Source: Bacillus tianshenii
GTDB lineage: Bacteria > Bacillota > Bacilli > Bacillales > Bacillaceae_N
Assembly: GCA_020524525.2 (NCBI GenBank)
Contig: CP129018.1
Location: forward strand, 1,116,001 to 1,180,000
Reading direction: 5' to 3'
Length of the DNA stretch: 64,000 nt
Shown: piece after piece, positions 37,882-47,205 of the stretch
Numbering within the stretch: position 1 is the stretch's first letter
How the letters are laid out: every line of letters begins with the position of its first letter
Made by a program: the position numbers and the translations under genes
Notes under the pieces: generated by a model
The model's input: only the letters and a program-made list of their open reading frames with translations
What the model was told of the DNA's origin: nothing
Database searches by the model: none

Positions 37882-39165
37882 ATGCAGGTTATGAATGAGT
37901 TGCGGAAAGTGTTGGACGGATTGACTGTCCATACGATTGAAACGCAAAAATATAAAACAAACGGTATCGTGTTAAAAATGAAAGCACCTCTTCAGGAAGA
38001 GAATGTAACCGTGCGTTCATTACTACCGCATGTGATGGAATCAGGAACAACGACATATCCGACTGCAGCAAAGCTACGTGCGAGGTTGGAAGAATTGTAT
38101 GGTGCTGCTCTTTCTTCTGAAGTAAGCAAAAAAGGTGAACATCATGTGATTACTTTTCGCATGGATATTGCCAATGAAAAATTCCTTTCGTCTAATGAAG
38201 CGTTATTAGAAGAAGGTGTGAAATTGTTAGCAGAAGTTCTTTTGCACCCTCTCTTAGAAAGTGGTCAGTTCCAAGCTAAAATTGTGGATCAAGAAAAGCG
38301 TTCATTAAAGCAGCGTATTCAATCAATTTATGATGATAAGCTCCGCTACGCGAATATGCGCCTTGTTGAAGAAATGTGTAAGCATGAACCATATCGTCTG
38401 AATGTTCACGGAAATATTGATGAAGTGGACGGGATTACAGGGGAAGCGTTAATTGCTGCGTATACCCGTATGCTTGAGCAAGATGAAATCGATCTTTATT
38501 TCATCGGTGATTTAGAAGAAGATGAAGCAGTTCGTTTAGCACAAACGTATTTTAAATTACCACATGCTAATAAACGAAGTGAAAAGACATCAAATGTTGC
38601 ACAGTATATCCCTGAAAAAGAGCAAGAAATTATTGAAGACCAAGATGTGAAGCAAGGTAAGCTTCATATCGGCTATCGTACAAATGTCACTTTTGGTGAT
38701 GATGATTACTACGCACTTCAACTGTTTAACGGTTTATTTGGCGGCTTTTCACATTCTAAGCTGTTCATTAATGTCCGTGAGAAAGCTTCACTGGCTTATT
38801 ATGCGGCATCACGGGTTGAGAGCCATAAAGGCTTGATTTTTGTAATGAGTGGGATTGAACCGAAAGAATATGAGAATGCCTTAACAATTATCCGCAAGCA
38901 GATGACAGATATGAAAGAAGGTAACTTCACAGACGATGAAATTGCCCAGACAAAAGCTGTGCTTCGCAATCAAATGCTTGAAATGATGGATACATCACAC
39001 GGATTTATCGAAATGCTCTATCACAACGTCGTCTCTGGGGTAGACCGTGCTCCACAGGAGTGGTTAACAGGCATCGAAAACGTGACGAGAGAAGACATCA
39101 TAAAAGTCGGTAAGAAGATTCATTTCGATACCGTTTATTTCTTAAAAGGAACGGAGGGTGCCTAA
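37882..39165 (+). CDS. ymfF: M16 peptidase-like protein YmfF, without zinc motif
   Basis: 427 aa protein with the two-domain M16 fold but no HxxEH motif: the corresponding place reads LLPHVMESGTTTYPT. It is therefore probably the inactive partner of the next gene product, as in other heterodimeric M16 enzymes. The second domain has FGGFSHSKLFINVREKASLAY (here FGGFSHSKLF and REKASLAY). Three ATG codons stand in a row at 37876, 37879 and 37882; the last has the best distance (7 nt) from AAGGAGG at 37868-37874. Overlaps ymfH by one base. Confidence 0.88.
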   Translation: MQVMNELRKVLDGLTVHTIETQKYKTNGIVLKMKAPLQEENVTVRSLLPHVMESGTTTYPTAAKLRARLEELYGAALSSEVSKKGEHHVITFRMDIANEKFLSSNEALLEEGVKLLAEVLLHPLLESGQFQAKIVDQEKRSLKQRIQSIYDDKLRYANMRLVEEMCKHEPYRLNVHGNIDEVDGITGEALIAAYTRMLEQDEIDLYFIGDLEEDEAVRLAQTYFKLPHANKRSEKTSNVAQYIPEKEQEIIEDQDVKQGKLHIGYRTNVTFGDDDYYALQLFNGLFGGFSHSKLFINVREKASLAYYAASRVESHKGLIFVMSGIEPKEYENALTIIRKQMTDMKEGNFTDDEIAQTKAVLRNQMLEMMDTSHGFIEMLYHNVVSGVDRAPQEWLTGIENVTREDIIKVGKKIHFDTVYFLKGTEGA

Positions 39166-40457
39166 TGGATGTAAAACATTTTAAACAACTCGATGAAAAA
39201 CTATACTTTGAAAAAATGGACAATGGACTTGAGGTCTACGTCCTACCGAAAAAAGGCTTTCAGAAAACATTTTCAGTTTTTACGACAAAATATGGTTCGA
39301 TCGATAACCACTTTGTGCCGCTTGGCGAAACGGAACCGACAAAAGTGCCGGATGGAATTGCCCATTTTCTAGAGCATAAGCTATTTGAAAAAGAAGACGG
39401 GGATGTGTTTCAGCAATTTAGCAAGCAAGGTGCTTCAGCAAATGCGTTTACATCCTTCACACGGACAGCTTACTTATTCTCTTGTACATCAAATGTGTCT
39501 GAAAACTTAGAAACACTTGTTGATTTCGTGCAGGACCCATACTTTACGAAGGAAACAGTAGAGAAGGAGAAGGGGATTATTGGGCAAGAGATTACGATGT
39601 ATGATGATAACCCTGATTGGCGCGCTTATTTTGGTGTGATTGACAATATGTATCATAACCATCCCGTTAAAATTGATATTGCAGGTACGATTGAATCGAT
39701 CGCTGATATAACTGCTGAATCCTTATATACGTGCTATAACACGTTCTATCACCCAAGCAATATGCTGTTGTTCGTTGTCGGAGCGGTTGAGCCTGAAGAA
39801 ATTTTAGAACAAGTACGTAACAACCAAGCAAAAAAATCATATAAGGACCAGCCCCCAATTGAGCGCTTTACGGATGAAGAGCCGGAAGATGTAGCTGTGA
39901 AAGAGAAGACACTTCATATGTCTGTACAGCGCCCGAAGTGTATGACAGGCTTTAAAGGTGTTGTGTCTAATAAAAAAGGTCGTGAAAAATTAAAGCATGA
40001 GCAGACAATGAAAGTGCTGCTTGATATGTTGTTCGGCAAGAGCTCGCCATTTTATGAAGAACTATACGAATCAGGGTTGATCGATGAAACGTTCGGCTAT
40101 GATTACACTGAAGAAGATAATTTTGCCTTCTCATTGTTTGGCGGAGACAGCACAGAGCCTGAAAAGCTTGCTGAGCGAATTCAACAAATTGCTCTTAATG
40201 AACGGGACCGGGCTTTAACAGAAGAGCAACTAGAGCGCATCCGCCGTAAGAAAATTGGTTCATTTTTACGTTCCTTAAATTCACCTGAATTTATCGCAAA
40301 TCAATTCACACGCTTCCAATTCCATGAAATGAATCTATTTTCAGTTGTTCAAGTATTGGAAGAGATGACGCTGAATGATATTGAAGTGGCTGCTGCAGAA
40401 TTGTTCCATGCAGAGCGATTTTCGAAATTTTATGTGCTTCCAAAAGAAAGTCAGTAA
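39165..40457 (+). CDS. ymfH: M16 family zinc peptidase YmfH
   Basis: 430 aa M16 peptidase with HFLEH at residues 67-71 and a downstream Glu in EKEKGIIGQEITMYDD (about 124-139), so the zinc site is complete. With YmfF it probably forms an active/inactive pair. The natural substrate is not known. In B. subtilis these genes sit next to ymfI. TAATG overlap with ymfF points to coupled translation. Confidence 0.9.
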   Translation: MDVKHFKQLDEKLYFEKMDNGLEVYVLPKKGFQKTFSVFTTKYGSIDNHFVPLGETEPTKVPDGIAHFLEHKLFEKEDGDVFQQFSKQGASANAFTSFTRTAYLFSCTSNVSENLETLVDFVQDPYFTKETVEKEKGIIGQEITMYDDNPDWRAYFGVIDNMYHNHPVKIDIAGTIESIADITAESLYTCYNTFYHPSNMLLFVVGAVEPEEILEQVRNNQAKKSYKDQPPIERFTDEEPEDVAVKEKTLHMSVQRPKCMTGFKGVVSNKKGREKLKHEQTMKVLLDMLFGKSSPFYEELYESGLIDETFGYDYTEEDNFAFSLFGGDSTEPEKLAERIQQIALNERDRALTEEQLERIRRKKIGSFLRSLNSPEFIANQFTRFQFHEMNLFSVVQVLEEMTLNDIEVAAAELFHAERFSKFYVLPKESQ

Positions 40458-40477
40458 TTGGTCTTAGGAGAAGCGGC

Positions 40478-41197
40478 ATGACGGAAAAGTGGGCACTGAT
40501 TACAGGTGCAAGCGGTGGAATTGGCAGTGAGGCTGCAAGAAAATTGGCGAGTATGGGCTTTCACTTGTATTTACACTACAACCAGGATGCAGAATCAGTA
40601 CAGAAGTTAAAGGATGAACTGCCTGTCCCTGTCGAAATCATCCAGGCAGATTTTTCAGCACAATACGGGGTAGAGGAATGTGTACGACGCATTTCTCGTC
40701 CTCTTCACACGATCGTTCATAATAGCGGAAAAAGCGTGTACGGGATGATTAATGATATGCGTCATGAAGATGTGCAAGAAATGCTGCAGCTTCATTGTTC
40801 GTCTCCTTACTTGCTTACAAAAGAACTACTCCCGCAAATGATTTCACAAAGGTGTGGTCGTATTGTCTTCGTTACATCCATTTGGGGTGAAGCAGGTGCC
40901 TCTTGTGAAACGTTATATTCGATGGTGAAAGGCGGGCAGAATGCTCTTGTGAAAGCACTTGCCAAGGAAGTTGCTCCGAGCGGCATAACAGTCAATGCTG
41001 TCTCACCTGGTGCAGTAGCTACCAAAATGATGGACGGATTCAATGAAGAAGAGTTGCAAATGATTTGTGATGAGATTCCAGCAGGACGGCTTGCGAAAGC
41101 AGAAGAAATTGCTCAATTGATCGGCTTTCTTTGTTCAGAGGAAGCTTCTTATATTCAAGGTCAAGTGATCGGAGTGAATGGCGGCTGGCATACGTAG
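40478..41197 (+). CDS. ymfI: Short-chain reductase YmfI (EF-P 5-aminopentanone reductase)
   Basis: 239 aa classical SDR with TGASGGIG at residues 9-16, HNSG (about 85), and catalytic Tyr/Lys in YSMVKGG (about 147-153), with NAVSPGAV after. In B. subtilis YmfI reduces the 5-aminopentanone group on elongation factor P to 5-aminopentanol; the same role is likely here from sequence and position, but SDR specificity cannot be read directly. ATG 40478 follows AGGAGAAG. Confidence 0.88.
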   Translation: MTEKWALITGASGGIGSEAARKLASMGFHLYLHYNQDAESVQKLKDELPVPVEIIQADFSAQYGVEECVRRISRPLHTIVHNSGKSVYGMINDMRHEDVQEMLQLHCSSPYLLTKELLPQMISQRCGRIVFVTSIWGEAGASCETLYSMVKGGQNALVKALAKEVAPSGITVNAVSPGAVATKMMDGFNEEELQMICDEIPAGRLAKAEEIAQLIGFLCSEEASYIQGQVIGVNGGWHT

Positions 41198-41272
41198 TTT
41201 TTCATTCTTTGCGTATAAACGCAACATTTGAAGAGAAACTATAATTGATTCTATCCATAAGGAGTGAAGACA

Positions 41273-41527
41273 ATGTCAGTACTAGATAACTTCGACACAT
41301 GGAAAGGTTTCTTAGGTCAGCGCCTGAATCAAGCACAGCAAGATGGGTTAGATAATGCAACAGTTTCAAACGTTGCATATGAAATCGGTGATTACTTAGC
41401 GAAGCAAGTTGACCCGAAGAACCCAGAAGAGCGTATTCTAGCTGAACTTTGGCAAGTCGCTACACCTGAAGAGCAACATGCCATTGCGAACATGATGGTT
41501 AAGCTTGTAAAAAATGAAGCTAAGTAA
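41273..41527 (+). CDS. ymfJ: DUF3243 family protein YmfJ
   Basis: 84 aa small helical protein starting MSVLDNFDTWKGFLGQRL, typical of DUF3243, with the conserved QVDPKNPEERILAELW segment. Function unknown; it is regularly next to ymfI and ymfK. ATG 41273 follows AAGGAGTG. Confidence 0.88.
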   Translation: MSVLDNFDTWKGFLGQRLNQAQQDGLDNATVSNVAYEIGDYLAKQVDPKNPEERILAELWQVATPEEQHAIANMMVKLVKNEAK

Positions 41528-41540
41528 CGACATGCTAACG

Positions 41541-41569
41541 AAAAAGAGAGGAGCTTCCTCTCTTTTTCT
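41541..41569 (+). terminator. Intrinsic terminator after ymfJ
   Basis: AAAAAGAGAGGA (41541-41552) and TCCTCTCTTTTT (41556-41567) form a perfect stem with A and T runs on both sides; it may act in both directions. Confidence 0.85.
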
Positions 41570-41753
41570 ATATTCGTACGTATGTTTGTACTTAGAGGTT
41601 CCTTACTTGAACTTCGAACACTTCCTACGTTAAAGGGTTTTATATTGGTCAAAAATCATTTATTATAGAAATAACTGCTAACGAACTTGAAATACGACAT
41701 ACGATACATGAACTTATGACAGAAATATGCTTTAATAGTAGAGGAGAGGTAAA

Positions 41754-42545
41754 ATGGCAAAAAAAGAATGGTATTTAGAATATGAAATTTCTATCAATCG
41801 CCCAGGTCTGCTTGGTGATATCTCTTCTTTGTTGGGGATGCTTTCAATTAATATAGTTACGATTAACGGGGTGGATGACCGCCGTCGTGGTTTATTATTA
41901 CTGTGTGAGGCAGATGAACAAATTAAGCGACTTGAATCGATTCTTCATACAATCGATAACATAAAAATCACGAAATTACGAGTACCGAAACTGCGTGACC
42001 GTCTTGCTGTGCGGCATGGAAGATACATACATCGTGAAAAAGATGACAAAAAAACATTCCGATTTGTTCGAGATGAGCTTGGTTTGCTCGTTGATTTTAT
42101 GGCAGAATTGTATATGAAAAAAGGGCATAAGTTAATTGGTATTCGCGGAATGCCTCGTGTCGGAAAAACAGAATCAATTGTCGCAGCAAGCGTATGTGCA
42201 AATAAGCGCTGGTTGTTTGTTTCATCGACATTATTAAAGCAAACTGTCCGCAGTCAGTTGATTGAAGATGAATATAATGAAGATCACCTTTACATTATTG
42301 ATGGGATTGTTTCGACAAGACGTGCATCTGAACGCCATTGGCAGCTTGTTCGTGAAATTATGGCGTTAGAAGCAACAAAAGTGATTGAGCATCCTGATAT
42401 TTTTGTACAAGAGACGGAATATAAGCTTGAAGATTTTGATTACATTATTGAATTGCGTAATGATTACGATGAAGAAATTACATATGAAGAAGTTGAGCAA
42501 CAACGCTTCTCATCGGACTTCGGCTTTTCGGCTTTTGATTTTTAA
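41754..42545 (+). CDS. ymfK: DUF3388 family protein YmfK
   Basis: 263 aa protein with an ACT-like N-terminal domain (about residues 5-80, RPGLLGDISSLLGML) and a second part containing GIRGMPRVGKTES (about 128-140), which resembles a P-loop. The family is restricted to Bacillales and has no assigned function. Starts at ATG 41754 after GAGGAGAGG. Confidence 0.88.
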   Translation: MAKKEWYLEYEISINRPGLLGDISSLLGMLSINIVTINGVDDRRRGLLLLCEADEQIKRLESILHTIDNIKITKLRVPKLRDRLAVRHGRYIHREKDDKKTFRFVRDELGLLVDFMAELYMKKGHKLIGIRGMPRVGKTESIVAASVCANKRWLFVSSTLLKQTVRSQLIEDEYNEDHLYIIDGIVSTRRASERHWQLVREIMALEATKVIEHPDIFVQETEYKLEDFDYIIELRNDYDEEITYEEVEQQRFSSDFGFSAFDF

Positions 42546-42581
42546 TGATTGTGAAATGGAACGTATTGGATGGTGTTATCA

Positions 42582-43499
42582 TTGAGTGAATTGGGACAGC
42601 GATTAAAGCAAGCGAGAGAAGAAAAGAATTTAACAATTGACGGTTTGCAAGAAAAGACAAAAATACAGAAGCGCTACCTTCACGCCATTGAAGAAGGTAA
42701 TTTTTCCGTAATGCCGGGAAATTTTTATGCACGGGCATTTATTAAGCAGTATGCTGAAGCGGTGGGGTTAGATTCGGAAGCGTTATTCGATGAGTATGCT
42801 TCTGAAATCCCAAAAGCAGACGATGATGTTCCTGATCGTCTTTCGCGTGTAAACCGTGAGAAGCAGCAAGTATCAAATAAAGGGGCAAAGTTTTTTTCGT
42901 TTCTGCCTACACTGTTAGTCGTTGTCTTGTTGTTAGGCATCGCTGTATCCATTTGGGTGTTTTCATTAAAAAATGACAGCCCTGATGATGTTACCGGGGA
43001 AGTGGAAACAACTGAGGATGGCTTTGACGAAGAAATTTCGATTGAAACGCCTAGTGAAAACGGTCAGGATGCCCCTGCTGAAAATGAAAATAACAAAGAT
43101 GAAGCAGAAGAAAAGACCGACAAAGAAGACGAAAAAGAGAAACCAAAAGAAGATAAGGCGGACATGAAGCTTGAGCAAGTCAATCAATCTAGTGCAGGTA
43201 CGCCTACCACAACATTTGAATTAAGTGGTACAGATAAGTTTGAGGTGGAGTTGATTTCCAATAAACCAGATGGCAGAAGTTATGTCGGTGTGGAAAATGG
43301 TAATGGGAAATCATTCTATGCACAGGAACTGAATAGTGGCAACAGTAAAACGTTTGATTTCACCTCAGAGTCAGAGGTGGAGTTAAATATCGGTCGTGCC
43401 ACAGATGTTGATATTAAGGTGAACGGTCAAAAGGTGGAATATCCATATCCTGCTGCTGAAACGGTGCATCAAAAACTAGTTATTCAATTTAAAAAATAA
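42582..43499 (+). CDS. ymfM: RodZ-like membrane protein with HTH (YmfM)
   Basis: About 305 aa: N-terminal Xre-like helix-turn-helix (about residues 3-70), one membrane helix (about 105-128), an acidic Glu/Lys/Asp-rich linker (about 135-195) and a C-terminal DUF4115-type beta domain. This is the RodZ layout, which links MreB to the cell-wall elongation machinery. Start is not certain: ATG 42570 is in frame, but GGATGGTG at 42568-42575 lies over it and would serve TTG 42582, giving the homolog-like start MSELGQRLKQARE. Directly upstream of pgsA. Confidence 0.88.
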   Translation: MSELGQRLKQAREEKNLTIDGLQEKTKIQKRYLHAIEEGNFSVMPGNFYARAFIKQYAEAVGLDSEALFDEYASEIPKADDDVPDRLSRVNREKQQVSNKGAKFFSFLPTLLVVVLLLGIAVSIWVFSLKNDSPDDVTGEVETTEDGFDEEISIETPSENGQDAPAENENNKDEAEEKTDKEDEKEKPKEDKADMKLEQVNQSSAGTPTTTFELSGTDKFEVELISNKPDGRSYVGVENGNGKSFYAQELNSGNSKTFDFTSESEVELNIGRATDVDIKVNGQKVEYPYPAAETVHQKLVIQFKK

Positions 43500-43510
43500 T
43501 GGTCTTGCAG

Positions 43511-43545
43511 AGAGGAGTCATCATTTGGATGGCTCTTTTCTTTCA
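43511..43545 (+). terminator. Probable intrinsic terminator after ymfM
   Basis: AGAGGAGTCATC (43511-43522) pairs with GATGGCTCT (43528-43536) with a bulge, followed by TTTCTTTC. Confidence 0.65.
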
Positions 43546-43667
43546 GTCATAAGAAGTTTCGATAAGAAAAGGGAAAATGATTTACATAAACGGCGGTTTC
43601 CTGTAACTTATATCGGGAATAAGTGTATTATTTAATGCTTGAAAAAGATGGAATGGAGGATATAGTA

Positions 43668-44246
43668 GTGAATCTACCAAACAAAATCACACTATCACGT
43701 ATTATTTTAATTCCAATTTTTATGCTTTTTATGCTTGCGAACCTACCATTTGGAACAGTTAACATTGGTACGGAAGCTGTACCTGTTGCTCATGTCATTG
43801 GCGCAGCTATTTTTATTTTTGCGGCTTTGACCGATTGGGTGGATGGCTATCTTGCACGTAAATACAACCTTGTGACAAACATGGGGAAATTTCTTGATCC
43901 ACTTGCGGATAAGCTGCTTGTTTCAGCTGCATTAATTTCATTGGTTGAAATGGGATTTGCAGCAGCTTGGATGGTAATCGTCATTATTGGACGCGAATTT
44001 GCGGTTACAGGCTTGCGTCTTGTAGCAGCAGCAGAAGGGGAAGTGCTTGCTGCAAGTCAGCTCGGAAAGATTAAAACGACTGTCCAAATGGTAGCGATTG
44101 CTGCACTATTATTCCATGACCAGCCGTTTGCTTCATTTGGTTTCCCGTTAGGCATGATTGCTCTCTGGTTAGCGGTGTTCTTTACGATTCTATCAGGCTG
44201 GGATTATTTTTATAAAAATCGCGTTATTTTATTGAAAAGTAAATAG
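43668..44246 (+). CDS. pgsA: Phosphatidylglycerophosphate synthase
   Basis: Transfers the phosphatidyl group of CDP-diacylglycerol to glycerol 3-phosphate, the first step to phosphatidylglycerol and cardiolipin. 192 aa integral membrane protein with the CDP-alcohol phosphotransferase motif [12 protein letters not shown]...[10 protein letters not shown] (about residues 57-82). GTG 43668 is 7 nt after TGGAGGA and gives the usual [11 protein letters not shown] start; the ATG-like start at 43623 lacks a site. Confidence 0.94.
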   Translation: MNLPNKITLSRIILIPIFMLFMLANLPFGTVNIGTEAVPVAHVIGAAIFIFAALTDWVDGYLARKYNLVTNMGKFLDPLADKLLVSAALISLVEMGFAAAWMVIVIIGREFAVTGLRLVAAAEGEVLAASQLGKIKTTVQMVAIAALLFHDQPFASFGFPLGMIALWLAVFFTILSGWDYFYKNRVILLKSK

Positions 44247-44262
44247 ACAGGAGTGTATAAGT

Positions 44263-45504
44263 ATGAATGCAGAAATCATTGCAGTAGGTTCAGAGCTACT
44301 TCTTGGGCAGATCGCCAATACAAACGCACAATTTCTTTCATCACAGCTTGCAACACTCGGCATCAATGTGTACTACCATACAACGGTTGGAGATAATCCA
44401 TCAAGGCTAAATAAAGCAATTGAAACAGCAGCAAACCGTGCTGATGTGATAATTTTTACAGGTGGGCTCGGACCGACAAAGGATGACTTAACGAAAGAGA
44501 CGATTGCAGATTATTTAGATAAAGAGCTTGTCGAAAATGAATTTGCGCTTGAACGGATTAAGGCGTATTTTGAGCGTACAAATCGCACGATGTCTGCCAA
44601 TAATCGGAAGCAAGCACTTGTTTTAAAGGGAGCGGAAGTGTTCCCAAATGATAATGGCATGGCACCTGGTATGGCGTTAAAACAAAAGAAACAAACATTT
44701 GTACTGCTTCCAGGACCACCGAGAGAAATGAAACCAATGTTTAAAAACTATGTCAGCTCGTTTCTTTCTTCGCAACTAAGTGAACAAGCTGTTATTGCGT
44801 CAAAAGTGCTTCATTTCTTTGGAATTGGCGAGGCACAGCTTGAAACAGAATTGGAAGATTTAATTGATAAGCAAACAAACCCGACGATTGCTCCGCTCGC
44901 AGCGGATGGAGAAGTAGTGCTTCGTTTAACAGCCAAGGCAGATAATCATAAGGCTGCTCATGAGTTGATCAAAAAAACAGAAGATGAGATTTTAGCACGT
45001 GTTGGAGAATTTTTCTACGGCTATGACGATACAAGCTTAATTCGTGAATTGTTAAAAACATTGCAATTACAAAAGGTAACAGTCGCTTCTGCAGAAAGCT
45101 TAACAGGCGGAATGTTTGCTGAATGGCTGACCTCTCAAGGTGGCACATCAGCTATCTTTAAAGGCGGTGCGGTCACGTATACAAATGATGCGAAAAGCAA
45201 TGTTCTCGGTGTAAGTGAAGAAACGCTAGAGACATACGGAGCTGTTAGTGAACAAGCAGCAAAGGAAATGGCTGAAAAGGTACGGTCGTTATTCCAAGCG
45301 GATATCGGGCTTAGTTTTACAGGCGTAGCAGGACCGACTGAACAGGAAGGGAAACCGATTGGAACGGTTTATATCGGAATTGCCCAAGGTGATGACACAA
45401 AAGTCTATGAATTAAATTTAGGCGGTAGCCGTGAAGCAAATCGCATCCGTTCTGTTAAGTATGGATGTCATTATCTTTTGCATTTACTAAAAGAATCGAA
45501 ATAA
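44263..45504 (+). CDS. cinA: CinA competence/damage-inducible protein with nicotinamide-nucleotide amidase-like domain
   Basis: 413 aa: N-terminal MoaB/MoCF-like domain (about 1-170; [14 protein letters not shown]), middle domain, and a C-terminal PncC/CinA domain (about 250-410) with [15 protein letters not shown] (about 274-288). The domains hydrolyse ADP-ribose and deamidate NMN in characterised homologs, pointing to pyridine nucleotide recycling. Just upstream of recA as in B. subtilis, where both belong to competence control. A strong terminator now separates the two. Confidence 0.93.
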   Translation: MNAEIIAVGSELLLGQIANTNAQFLSSQLATLGINVYYHTTVGDNPSRLNKAIETAANRADVIIFTGGLGPTKDDLTKETIADYLDKELVENEFALERIKAYFERTNRTMSANNRKQALVLKGAEVFPNDNGMAPGMALKQKKQTFVLLPGPPREMKPMFKNYVSSFLSSQLSEQAVIASKVLHFFGIGEAQLETELEDLIDKQTNPTIAPLAADGEVVLRLTAKADNHKAAHELIKKTEDEILARVGEFFYGYDDTSLIRELLKTLQLQKVTVASAESLTGGMFAEWLTSQGGTSAIFKGGAVTYTNDAKSNVLGVSEETLETYGAVSEQAAKEMAEKVRSLFQADIGLSFTGVAGPTEQEGKPIGTVYIGIAQGDDTKVYELNLGGSREANRIRSVKYGCHYLLHLLKESK

Positions 45505-45508
45505 GTCA

Positions 45509-45555
45509 AAAATCGTATTTCTGTGCCTCTTTTTGAACAGAAATACGATTTTCTT
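45509..45555 (+). terminator. Strong intrinsic terminator between cinA and recA
   Basis: AAAATCGTATTTCTGT (45509-45524) and ACAGAAATACGATTTT (45537-45552) form a perfect 16-bp stem flanked by A and T, so it should act in both directions. Confidence 0.88.
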
Positions 45556-45599
45556 AAGGCAGAAAAATGCTTTCTGCATAGGGTTTTGTGCAGAAATTG

Positions 45600-45613
45600 C
45601 GAATAAGTGTTCG
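45600..45613 (+). promoter_or_regulatory. LexA (DinR) operator of recA
   Basis: CGAATAAGTGTTCG fits the Bacillus SOS box CGAAC-N4-GTTCG with one change (C to T). It ends 8 bases before the -35 box of recA. Confidence 0.85.
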
Positions 45614-45621
45614 TTTTTTTC

Positions 45622-45650
45622 TTGGCAAATGATTAAAAACACGATATGAT
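45622..45650 (+). promoter_or_regulatory. Sigma-A promoter of recA
   Basis: TTGGCA (45622-45627), 17-bp spacer, TATGAT (45645-45650), placed directly after the LexA box and 35 bases before the recA start. Confidence 0.7.
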
Positions 45651-45684
45651 AATGATAGTTTCAGAAGGAAGAGGAGGAAATTAC

Positions 45685-46728
45685 GTGAGTGATCGTCAAG
45701 CTGCGTTAGATCATGCATTACGTCAAATAGAAAAGAATTTCGGTAAAGGTTCAATTATGAAATTAGGGGAGCAAACGGATCGAAAAGTATCCACGATTCC
45801 GAGTGGTTCACTAGCATTAGATATTGCCCTTGGTGTTGGCGGCTATCCGCGAGGCCGTGTCATTGAAGTTTACGGTCCTGAATCTTCAGGTAAAACAACT
45901 GTTGCCCTGCATGCAATTGCAGAAGTACAATCACAAGGCGGAACAGCGGCATTTATTGATGCGGAGCATGCAGTTGATCCGGTATATGCCCAAAAGCTTG
46001 GAGTTAACATCGATGAACTGCTTCTTTCACAGCCTGATACAGGTGAGCAGGCATTAGAAATCGCAGAAGCACTTGTACGAAGCGGTGCTGTTGACATTGT
46101 CGTAATCGATTCGGTTGCAGCGCTTGTTCCAAAAGCAGAAATTGAAGGGGAAATGGGTGATGCGCACGTCGGTTTGCAAGCACGCCTAATGTCTCAAGCA
46201 CTTCGTAAGCTGTCAGGTGCAATTAACAAATCCAAAACAATTGCTATTTTCATTAACCAAATTCGTGAAAAAGTCGGCGTTATGTTCGGTAATCCTGAAA
46301 CAACGCCAGGTGGACGTGCGTTGAAATTCTATTCGTCTGTCCGCTTAGAAGTTCGCCGTGCTGAAAGCTTAAAGCAAGGTAACGATATGGTTGGAAATAA
46401 AACAAAAATTAAGGTTGTCAAAAATAAAGTCGCACCTCCATTTAAGCAAGCTGAAGTTGATATTATGTACGGAGAAGGTATTTCGAAAGAAGGCGAATTG
46501 CTTGATATCGGTACAGACTTAGATATCGTCCAAAAAGCAGGGGCCTGGTATTCTTATCATGACGAACGGTTAGGACAGGGTCGCGAAAACGCGAAACAGT
46601 TCTTACGAGAAAACCCTGACATCCGTTTGGCTATTCAAGAACAAATCCGTAAGCATTATGATCTAGATACAGGCGCCGCCGACACAGCAGAAGCTGAGGG
46701 ACAAATGTCACTAGACGCCGATGAATAA
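45685..46728 (+). CDS. recA: Recombinase A
   Basis: Strand-exchange ATPase that also triggers LexA self-cleavage in the SOS response. 347 aa, GTG start at 45685 with GAGGAGGAAA upstream (an earlier ATG at 45646 lies on the -10 box, so is excluded). Walker [10 protein letters not shown] at residues 64-72, Walker [10 protein letters not shown] (about 138-146), L2 loop region with [15 protein letters not shown] (about 200-214) and an acidic C terminus. Controlled by the LexA box and promoter just upstream. Confidence 0.97.
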   Translation: MSDRQAALDHALRQIEKNFGKGSIMKLGEQTDRKVSTIPSGSLALDIALGVGGYPRGRVIEVYGPESSGKTTVALHAIAEVQSQGGTAAFIDAEHAVDPVYAQKLGVNIDELLLSQPDTGEQALEIAEALVRSGAVDIVVIDSVAALVPKAEIEGEMGDAHVGLQARLMSQALRKLSGAINKSKTIAIFINQIREKVGVMFGNPETTPGGRALKFYSSVRLEVRRAESLKQGNDMVGNKTKIKVVKNKVAPPFKQAEVDIMYGEGISKEGELLDIGTDLDIVQKAGAWYSYHDERLGQGRENAKQFLRENPDIRLAIQEQIRKHYDLDTGAADTAEAEGQMSLDADE

Positions 46729-46735
46729 TATACTG

Positions 46736-46764
46736 AACAGGGAAGGATAACTTCCCTGTTTTTC
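46736..46764 (+). terminator. Intrinsic terminator of recA
   Basis: ACAGGGAAG (46737-46745) and CTTCCCTGT (46751-46759) followed by a T-run. Confidence 0.88.
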
Positions 46765-46790
46765 TATGCTGTCGGGTTTCTCTCTTTTTT

Positions 46791-46965
46791 TGTAAAGGCT
46801 CCAGTGAACAATATTTCTAAGCGGCCCGCCTTCCGCTTTTCGAGATGTCCAGCTGCGGCGAATAGGGGCTCGAGGTCATAAGTCAGCCTGCTATGGGAAC
46901 AAAAGGCAGTTCCCTCCGCATTCTGCCTTATGCTTGTCGCCCCTGTTCAATTCGCCTCCGCTTTT
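46791..46965 (+). repeat. Modular intergenic repeat array 2 (A/B tail, C2)
   Basis: Lies in the 477-base gap between recA and rny. A tail starting AAAGGCTCCAG and ending CCGCTTTT (46791-46840) is followed by a full unit C (about 46844-46965) ending CGCCTCCGCTTTT. The rest of the gap contains the rny promoter and leader. Confidence 0.83.
46864..46944 (+). repeat. Unit C2 hairpin, 81 nt
   Basis: AGGGGC (46864-46869) / GCCCCT (46939-46944) base stem, the same TCGAGGT and CTTGTC internal loop, CATAAG/CTTATG and CAG/CTG, then an upper stem GGGAAC/GTTCCC that differs from the other copies but still pairs. Confidence 0.8.
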
Positions 46966-47010
46966 CGTAACTGTTATAGTGGATTTGGTGAAACAGTGAA
47001 CGGCAATCTC

Positions 47011-47039
47011 TTGACAAGCATTTCTGCCAACTTTACAAT
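47011..47039 (+). promoter_or_regulatory. Sigma-A promoter of rny
   Basis: Perfect TTGACA (47011-47016), 17-bp spacer, TACAAT (47034-47039). The leader to the rny start is about 160 nt, unusually long; I see no known riboswitch in it. Confidence 0.75.
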
Positions 47040-47205
47040 TAATATGTAGAATTTCAAAATGAAACATTTGAAATTGAAATGGCTTTGTGCTGTATGTCTA
47101 GCTTCTTAGCAGCCTATAAAATGCCGACACAATGAACAGAAGTGCGTTTACATGAGCTAGTGTGGCGTACGTATAAGTAAGATACAGCAAGAGGAGGTGA
47201 ATAGC

